Of a DNA stretch of 64,000 nucleotides, positions 59,270-64,000 are shown piece after piece. The stretch is from assembly GCF_051713825.1 (NCBI RefSeq), contig NZ_JBIOQR010000001.1, positions 2,356,001 through 2,420,000 on the forward strand. The letters are read 5' to 3'. Source of the stretch: Enterococcus_K sp051713825 (GTDB lineage: Bacteria; Bacillota; Bacilli; Lactobacillales; Enterococcaceae). The notes under the pieces were generated by a model, which saw only the letters and a program-made list of their open reading frames with translations, ran no database searches and had not been told where the DNA came from. Both the position numbers and the translations under genes were made by a program. Numbering within the stretch: position 1 is the first letter of the stretch; each line of letters starts with the position of its first letter.

Positions 59270-61215
59270 TAAAATTCTCCTCCTAAATTACTCTTAATAA
59301 ATACTCTCAATATCAAAGTGACTTGGACCCTTGCCAAATCATCTGGCTTGATTTCAATCGTATGGGTACCTCTTGCGACACTTTCGTCAGCTGTCTGATC
59401 TAAATAAGGGATAATGTCGAATCGCTCAAAATTAGTAGATGTTGTGTCAATTACTCTGTCATCTACCTTGATGTCTAATTTTGTTGGTGATCCCTCATAT
59501 TCAAAAATCCCATAGACAATCTCATGAGTGTGCCCTGGGATAGTAATTGATACTTGATGGGTATGCGCAGGAATCGTAATTGATACTTGATGGGTATGCG
59601 CAGGAATATTGATAGATACTTGATGGGTATGCGCAGGTGTCGTAACACTATGCGTGTGGTTGTCTACAGTTTCTTCTGTTATTAAATCTCCCACACCCTC
59701 GTATACAGTCATCTCAACGTATGCTGACCCTTTCGCAGAGTATCGCTTTACTTCTGTAGGAAATGGTCCGATTGTGTTATTCTCTTTAAACATCCGATGA
59801 TAATGGCTGCCGCTTGCGCTTGACGTTTGTGTATTTTGTCCTGCTGCTTGACTTGTCGCTGATTGCACGCTTGATCCACCAGACGAGCTTGTCGCCGACT
59901 GTACACTTGCACCACCAGATGAACTAGTCGAACTAGACACCGATTGCGGACTACTTGTATTCCCTTTGCTTGTTGAACGAAACTTGGTTGTCTTAATCGA
60001 TAGCTCTGCGGTGTTTATATGCACAAAGTCATCATCAAAAAACGGTTCGAATACAATCGGGTGATCTGCATCGGCTTCCGCGATAAAAATATATGGAATT
60101 ACATTGGTTGCACCTTGAGACCACAATTCATTGATTTGCTGCCTACGTTCGACATCAGTCGCAGTCGTGCCCAAATCAGCTTTGACATCGCCAAGTTCTA
60201 AATCAATATCCCCTGGGTTCTCACCGATGTTTTGACGTTTCTCCCGATTAATTCTCAGGTCCACTGTGCCAAAGTCATTGGTGGTAACTCTGACAATCGC
60301 ACCCTCTCGAAATTTATCGATTGGTTCTCCAGTCAGTTGATACAGATAAGCAGCTGAGCATTCCCAACTGACTAAGGGACGACTAAATTTATTGAGCATG
60401 CCTTTCATTGTTTCTAACAAGTTTTGTTTCAATGTGAATCGCTTATCTGCAAAGATATATTCTTGCAGCCCATACTTAGCAATAGAGTCGGGGTTTTCCA
60501 CATACGGCTTTCCACCATTGATTTTCTTGACGTCTAATTGGTTGACACCTTCGCCGGCACCTAATCCATAGATACGGTTGTAGATATCGTTAGGGTTTTC
60601 TGTGATTACAAACCCTTCGAGATTGTATCCTTCATCTAATCGACAAACTGGCTCTGTTTCTTGTTTAACCAAATTCAACTCCCAGGGGAACGTGCGCGTG
60701 TTCCACGTCCATCGATACTCTTCATCAAATGGTTTAGGGATCGACAATATCGCATTGAGTAGATTTTCATTTTCAAACGAGTACGAAAAATATCGAGTGA
60801 ACTCACACTGGCCAAGTTTCCAGTAGCTTGCTGAAGGATCCTGTTTAGCCAGTAGCCACTCAATGTTTGCCTTTGTGGTGTTCCCGTCCGATTGATGGTA
60901 TTTAAAAAGAGATTTACTCATGAGCGTACGTAAAACATGCGTACACTCATAAGAAATCTCTTTTGTTTGATTATTTTTAGTTGTTTTCTTCGGCAAGATT
61001 TGAAAAAGCCCGATATAATCCTCGTCCTTTTCATCTGCCGTTTCCCACAGTTCAACATATTGGTAATGCTGAACCTGTTCATTTTTAATATCATCTATCG
61101 GCAATTTAAAATTCGCAGTCCACAGATTGTTCGTCACTTTATCATAGCCAATGTTAGAAGCGTTCTCCAGAACGGCTATATACTCTCTATTAAGAGATAA
61201 AACTTTTATGAGCAT
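59269..61215 (-). CDS. Phage tail-associated protein (Prophage_tail type)
   Basis: A 648-residue tail tip protein. The N-terminal 370 residues (MLIKVLSLNREYIAVLENAS; YDKVTNNLWTANFKLP; NRIYGLGAGEGVNQLD) match the siphophage Prophage_tail or endopeptidase tail family. A low-complexity Ser/Gly/Thr/Gln linker follows (about 430-470). Then come three or four copies of an 11-residue IPAHTHQVSIT unit and a C-terminal beta-sandwich. The first ATG, 14 codons earlier, is rejected because GGAAGGAG precedes 61215. HxH motifs may bind a metal as in other tail spikes; this is inference. Confidence 0.82.
   Translation of the reverse strand: MLIKVLSLNREYIAVLENASNIGYDKVTNNLWTANFKLPIDDIKNEQVQHYQYVELWETADEKDEDYIGLFQILPKKTTKNNQTKEISYECTHVLRTLMSKSLFKYHQSDGNTTKANIEWLLAKQDPSASYWKLGQCEFTRYFSYSFENENLLNAILSIPKPFDEEYRWTWNTRTFPWELNLVKQETEPVCRLDEGYNLEGFVITENPNDIYNRIYGLGAGEGVNQLDVKKINGGKPYVENPDSIAKYGLQEYIFADKRFTLKQNLLETMKGMLNKFSRPLVSWECSAAYLYQLTGEPIDKFREGAIVRVTTNDFGTVDLRINREKRQNIGENPGDIDLELGDVKADLGTTATDVERRQQINELWSQGATNVIPYIFIAEADADHPIVFEPFFDDDFVHINTAELSIKTTKFRSTSKGNTSSPQSVSSSTSSSGGASVQSATSSSGGSSVQSATSQAAGQNTQTSSASGSHYHRMFKENNTIGPFPTEVKRYSAKGSAYVEMTVYEGVGDLITEETVDNHTHSVTTPAHTHQVSINIPAHTHQVSITIPAHTHQVSITIPGHTHEIVYGIFEYEGSPTKLDIKVDDRVIDTTSTNFERFDIIPYLDQTADESVARGTHTIEIKPDDLARVQVTLILRVFIKSNLGGEF
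59528..59640 (-). repeat. 33-bp tandem repeats coding IPAHTHQVSIT
   Basis: Three near-identical 33-bp units and a diverged fourth within the tail gene encode a repeating His-Thr-His motif. Confidence 0.85.
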
Positions 61216-61241
61216 ACATATATTTCTCCTTCCAGTCTTTT

Positions 61242-63407
61242 TTACGTAGCCATCCACTTGATCGTGAAGTAGGTCGCATCTGCAGTTTTTTTATAGCCTG
61301 TTGCATCAGCTGGGTGAGTCCCGTCTGTGCTGTACAACTCAGTCTTAGTTTGGTAGATGCTCAACTGACGTTCTGTGTAACGCATATCCCAAATCGGGTC
61401 TACGTTGAGATACATCGGATTTAGGTAGTATCCTTGAGATTTTTTGTTATCAAATTCCTTGATTAAAGCTTGCGTAGTTTTCAAAATGTTATTACGACGG
61501 ATTTCTGTCCGATAGGCTACATTCTCGATGCGACAAAGATTACTAGTCAAGCCAATTCCAAATTTTACGTTCGGGTTAACTGCTCTTATCTGACTGATAA
61601 TGTTTTTTAAGTTCGCAATTGTTTTTGATGCCGCAATACCTTGATTTGGATCATTGATCCCGAAACTAAGAAATACAATGTCAGGTATATCAATATTAAA
61701 TGTCTTGAGATAGTAGCTATAATCAAACTTTTTAGTCGTTGGGTTATAGAAGCTATTAGTAGCTCCATTGTAGGATTCGGAAGTCATTAGGTGGTTGGTT
61801 GTCCAACCGCTCCGTCCCTCGTGTTTAGTTTCTCCGCTACCTCTCGTGCCACCCAATACAATAGACAAGGGATCATTATTAAAGCAAGCGATTAAAGCAT
61901 TTAGATATGCTTGTGCTTCTGTTGTTGATTCTCCAATAAATAGCGCTTTTAACATCTTTCCGCTTCCAGCAGCTGCTGGAATACTTTTAACTAAAATGCT
62001 TTTTCTTTCGATTTCTAGACCGTTTTCCATTCGACTAATCGGAATCTTTTTATCGGCGGTCGGAGTAATTGGAAAACCTCCCGCAATCAAATCATTATTA
62101 TCTGTTTGGGAAATATACAAATCTTTATCAGTGTAATAGTTTCCATAAAGATTGACGTTATCAAGATAAATATATCCTGTTCTTCCCTCAACGATCGGGT
62201 ATTCAGTTGGCAATACTATTTCCTTTTTTTGATTTAAATCGGTCAGCGAAGGAAATACATCTGTTACTAAAAACGCATTTTTGGCCGCAATATAAAATCC
62301 GTCAACCGCCTTATTCCAAACCACTACATACAATCCTTTTACATTCGCGTTATATGCTTTAAGCTTGTCAATGTCGATTGTAAATAATCCGTTTGATTTT
62401 TGCAGAAAATCAATTGTGCTAGTACCTGTATTAAAAGTGTAATCGAAATTTTTAAGCACCTTTTTATCTTTGTCAACAAGCATCAAAAATTGCTGATCTG
62501 GCAAAGTGTACACCGGAAACTCAAGTGTCCCCATCTCTGTAATGTCAAAATAATAAGATGTCCGGTTCGATACGGGCGAAAGCTCTACTAATCCGGTCGA
62601 CGAATTGTACCGTGGTATCGACTTATTCGGATACGTCACAGACGTCGGCTCTTTTAATAAATCGTATCTGTCAGACAGTCTATTAGGTACATTTCTGATC
62701 GCTCCGAATTCGGGACCCGCTCCCCAATCCTTATCAGTGAGATCTGCAGTATCATGTCCGTAAATATAGGCTGATTGTCTGTCCTCAATCCTAAATTCGA
62801 TGACTAACTGTGTAGCAGTGGGATAGGCTTGTTTAAGTAACGTTGCATCAATAACATAGTAAGCTGTGTAGTTAGTAGCCCATGCAGCATTAAACATGTT
62901 ACCAAAACCAAAAGCCCAATATGCTGCTGCTTTACCTACGCTATCGATTACCGCTAAAGATTGCCCGTGTTGTAAGCTAGATTTCAAAATAGCCAGCTTT
63001 CCACTCTTGGGTATATCTAAAGTTGCTAAAAAATAATTAGCAGTGTCCGTGTACGTAATCGTTCCGTCACTCGCTACCGACTGCATATACTTATTCTCTG
63101 TAATCTCACAAGATTCAATATAGTTTAACTGTCCTGCAATTTTTGGATAAGTAACAGATTCATCTGCTAAACCTATTGCTTGATACACACCTGCATTTGT
63201 CCATTTGTCATTTTCCCAAATCCACATATTACCATCGATAATGAAAAACCCATTTGCGCCATTTGGGTACTTCTGATTCAATTCGGATTCGCTCTCTAAT
63301 ACTCCGAGAGGCCCACCTTTAATCTGCTCTATTTTGCTATCTAGGTAGCTAAAATTATCGTTAAGCGGTTGAGCTTTGATTTCTCCGCTTACTGGTGTAA
63401 TAGGCAT
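61242..63407 (-). CDS. Phage receptor-binding/tail protein with C-terminal SGNH hydrolase domain
   Basis: A 721-residue protein. The N-terminus (MPITPVSGEIKAQPLNDNFS; YPNGANGFFIIDGNMWIWEN) carries the short PNG.NGFF..DG..W.W.. motif common in phage baseplate proteins. The C-terminal 230 residues are an SGNH/GDSL hydrolase: block I FIGESTTEAQ (GES in place of GDS), GGTRGSGETK, block III SFGINDPNQG and block V TDGTHPADATG with the catalytic Asp-His. It may de-acetylate cell-wall polymers during adsorption. It sits between the Dit-type gene and the Prophage_tail gene. Confidence 0.85.
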   Translation of the reverse strand: MPITPVSGEIKAQPLNDNFSYLDSKIEQIKGGPLGVLESESELNQKYPNGANGFFIIDGNMWIWENDKWTNAGVYQAIGLADESVTYPKIAGQLNYIESCEITENKYMQSVASDGTITYTDTANYFLATLDIPKSGKLAILKSSLQHGQSLAVIDSVGKAAAYWAFGFGNMFNAAWATNYTAYYVIDATLLKQAYPTATQLVIEFRIEDRQSAYIYGHDTADLTDKDWGAGPEFGAIRNVPNRLSDRYDLLKEPTSVTYPNKSIPRYNSSTGLVELSPVSNRTSYYFDITEMGTLEFPVYTLPDQQFLMLVDKDKKVLKNFDYTFNTGTSTIDFLQKSNGLFTIDIDKLKAYNANVKGLYVVVWNKAVDGFYIAAKNAFLVTDVFPSLTDLNQKKEIVLPTEYPIVEGRTGYIYLDNVNLYGNYYTDKDLYISQTDNNDLIAGGFPITPTADKKIPISRMENGLEIERKSILVKSIPAAAGSGKMLKALFIGESTTEAQAYLNALIACFNNDPLSIVLGGTRGSGETKHEGRSGWTTNHLMTSESYNGATNSFYNPTTKKFDYSYYLKTFNIDIPDIVFLSFGINDPNQGIAASKTIANLKNIISQIRAVNPNVKFGIGLTSNLCRIENVAYRTEIRRNNILKTTQALIKEFDNKKSQGYYLNPMYLNVDPIWDMRYTERQLSIYQTKTELYSTDGTHPADATGYKKTADATYFTIKWMAT

Positions 63408-63421
63408 TGTCTCACTCCTTT

Positions 63422-64000
63422 TTACATAAATTTATGAATCCAACTGCACTTAACTAGCCCCTTCACTCCAGATCCCTTGAACACAAATCCATTGTCTCCT
63501 GGGAACAATGAAAAGAACTTCATATTTGATCCTTGGAGTATATTTCTTCCGTTGATTTTTATTGTTTTATTTCCCGTATCAATTTCAACCCTGGCATTCG
63601 AAAAATTGGGCAAAGTGAGTTCCCGTTTTGATTCTAGGTGCTCAATGCTTACGTCGTTACCACTTGCATTTGTCAAAACAAATTTGATGTCTGTTTCTAA
63701 GCTGCTGTAATTGTGGCAACCGAAATAATGTCTTGAATAGAGCCATTGAAACGAATCCGTATTTTTGTAATAATCCCCTTTTTCGACATCGCCATATTTC
63801 ACATTGTCGATAGGGTCAAAGGCTGTCTGTGTCGCTCTTTTGAACGGGTCATTAAATGCAGAGAATTGTAAATCAAATACCACGTTCCCTCCAGGATAAT
63901 ACTTGCCTGTTGATTGTGCAGACACTCGGCATTCAATCCACATTTTCGAGTCAAAGGACGTTTGAACTTTGAAAGTTTTTGGTTGGCCTTTTTGATCAAA
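63422..64000 (-). CDS. Phage distal tail protein (Dit type), C-terminal part
   Basis: The frame is open to the window edge and covers 192 codons. WIECRVSAQSTGKYYPGGNV then VFDLQFSAFNDPF marks the middle of siphophage Dit proteins; the following beta-rich part (NASGNDVSIEHLESKREL; GNKTIKINGRNIL; FSLFPGDNGFVFKGSG) is the usual galectin-like C-terminal domain. The N-terminus lies outside. It is the hub to which the tail tip and receptor-binding proteins attach. It ends 14 bp before the SGNH tail gene. Confidence 0.8.
   Translation of the reverse strand, partial: FDQKGQPKTFKVQTSFDSKMWIECRVSAQSTGKYYPGGNVVFDLQFSAFNDPFKRATQTAFDPIDNVKYGDVEKGDYYKNTDSFQWLYSRHYFGCHNYSSLETDIKFVLTNASGNDVSIEHLESKRELTLPNFSNARVEIDTGNKTIKINGRNILQGSNMKFFSLFPGDNGFVFKGSGVKGLVKCSWIHKFM

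Noticed and set aside
1..64000. tRNA or rRNA genes
   Set aside because: No stretch with conserved tRNA arms and GTTC-A T-loop or rRNA core sequence was seen. The cloverleaf-like element at 17705 lacks these features.

Overview
The window looks like the chromosome of a low-GC Gram-positive bacterium, most likely an Enterococcus or close relative. The evidence is an AT-rich base composition, AGGAGG-type ribosome binding sites, an LPXTG surface protein beside an Mga-type regulator, a LicT-controlled beta-glucoside PTS operon, an ISL3-family insertion sequence, and a prophage abutting a copy of the 3' end of rplS (ribosomal protein L19). Species is not determined here. No rRNA, tRNA or CRISPR array was seen. 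Most of the window is accessory DNA and unusually rich in gene remnants.

Region by region. 1-4.5 kb: a partial gene, then an ABC transporter locus with tandemly duplicated membrane subunits, a truncated copy and a 41-bp scar of the ATPase gene. 4.6-14.7 kb (minus strand): a 2407-residue LPXTG adhesin with about 15 Spy0128/FctA-like isopeptide domains, a roughly 1-kb non-coding leader carrying tandem hairpins of two related types, a small membrane protein and an Mga-type regulator. 15-18 kb: a TetR-type regulator with an unknown partner, a LytTR response-regulator pseudogene, a 30-aa ORF overlapping a C39-like protein, a multibranched inverted-repeat element and an IS3 remnant. 18-30 kb: GNAT, an unknown protein, an MFS exporter, OYE oxidoreductase with HxlR, an ABC exporter pair with decayed neighbours, a DacA-type carboxypeptidase, a DMT exporter and a MocR regulator.

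30-38.8 kb: membrane and XRE proteins, a multiply frameshifted gene, a lipoprotein, two ABC exporters preceded by an FkbH C-terminal-like protein and a 21-bp palindrome, and a DUF3781 protein. 39-48 kb: an aldo/keto reductase pseudogene with a MerR-style promoter, then a sugar-import locus (DUF2264, GH88, two permeases, a binding lipoprotein and a divergent AraC regulator) that fits uptake of unsaturated uronic-acid oligosaccharides. 47.8-48.8 kb: debris resembling type VII secretion cargo genes. 49.4-56 kb: bglA, the EIIBCA PTS and licT. An ISL3 element has inserted exactly at the licT start codon and moved licT away from its own RAT/terminator leader; a frameshifted GH1 gene lies beyond it. 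57-64 kb: the lysis and tail end of a prophage next to its rplS attachment site.

The most notable observations are the hairpin array with changed but still paired stems in the adhesin leader, the recombination scar in the permease array, the IS-split licT circuit, and the FkbH-like/ABC-exporter locus. Gene calls rest on motifs read by eye; no database search was run.
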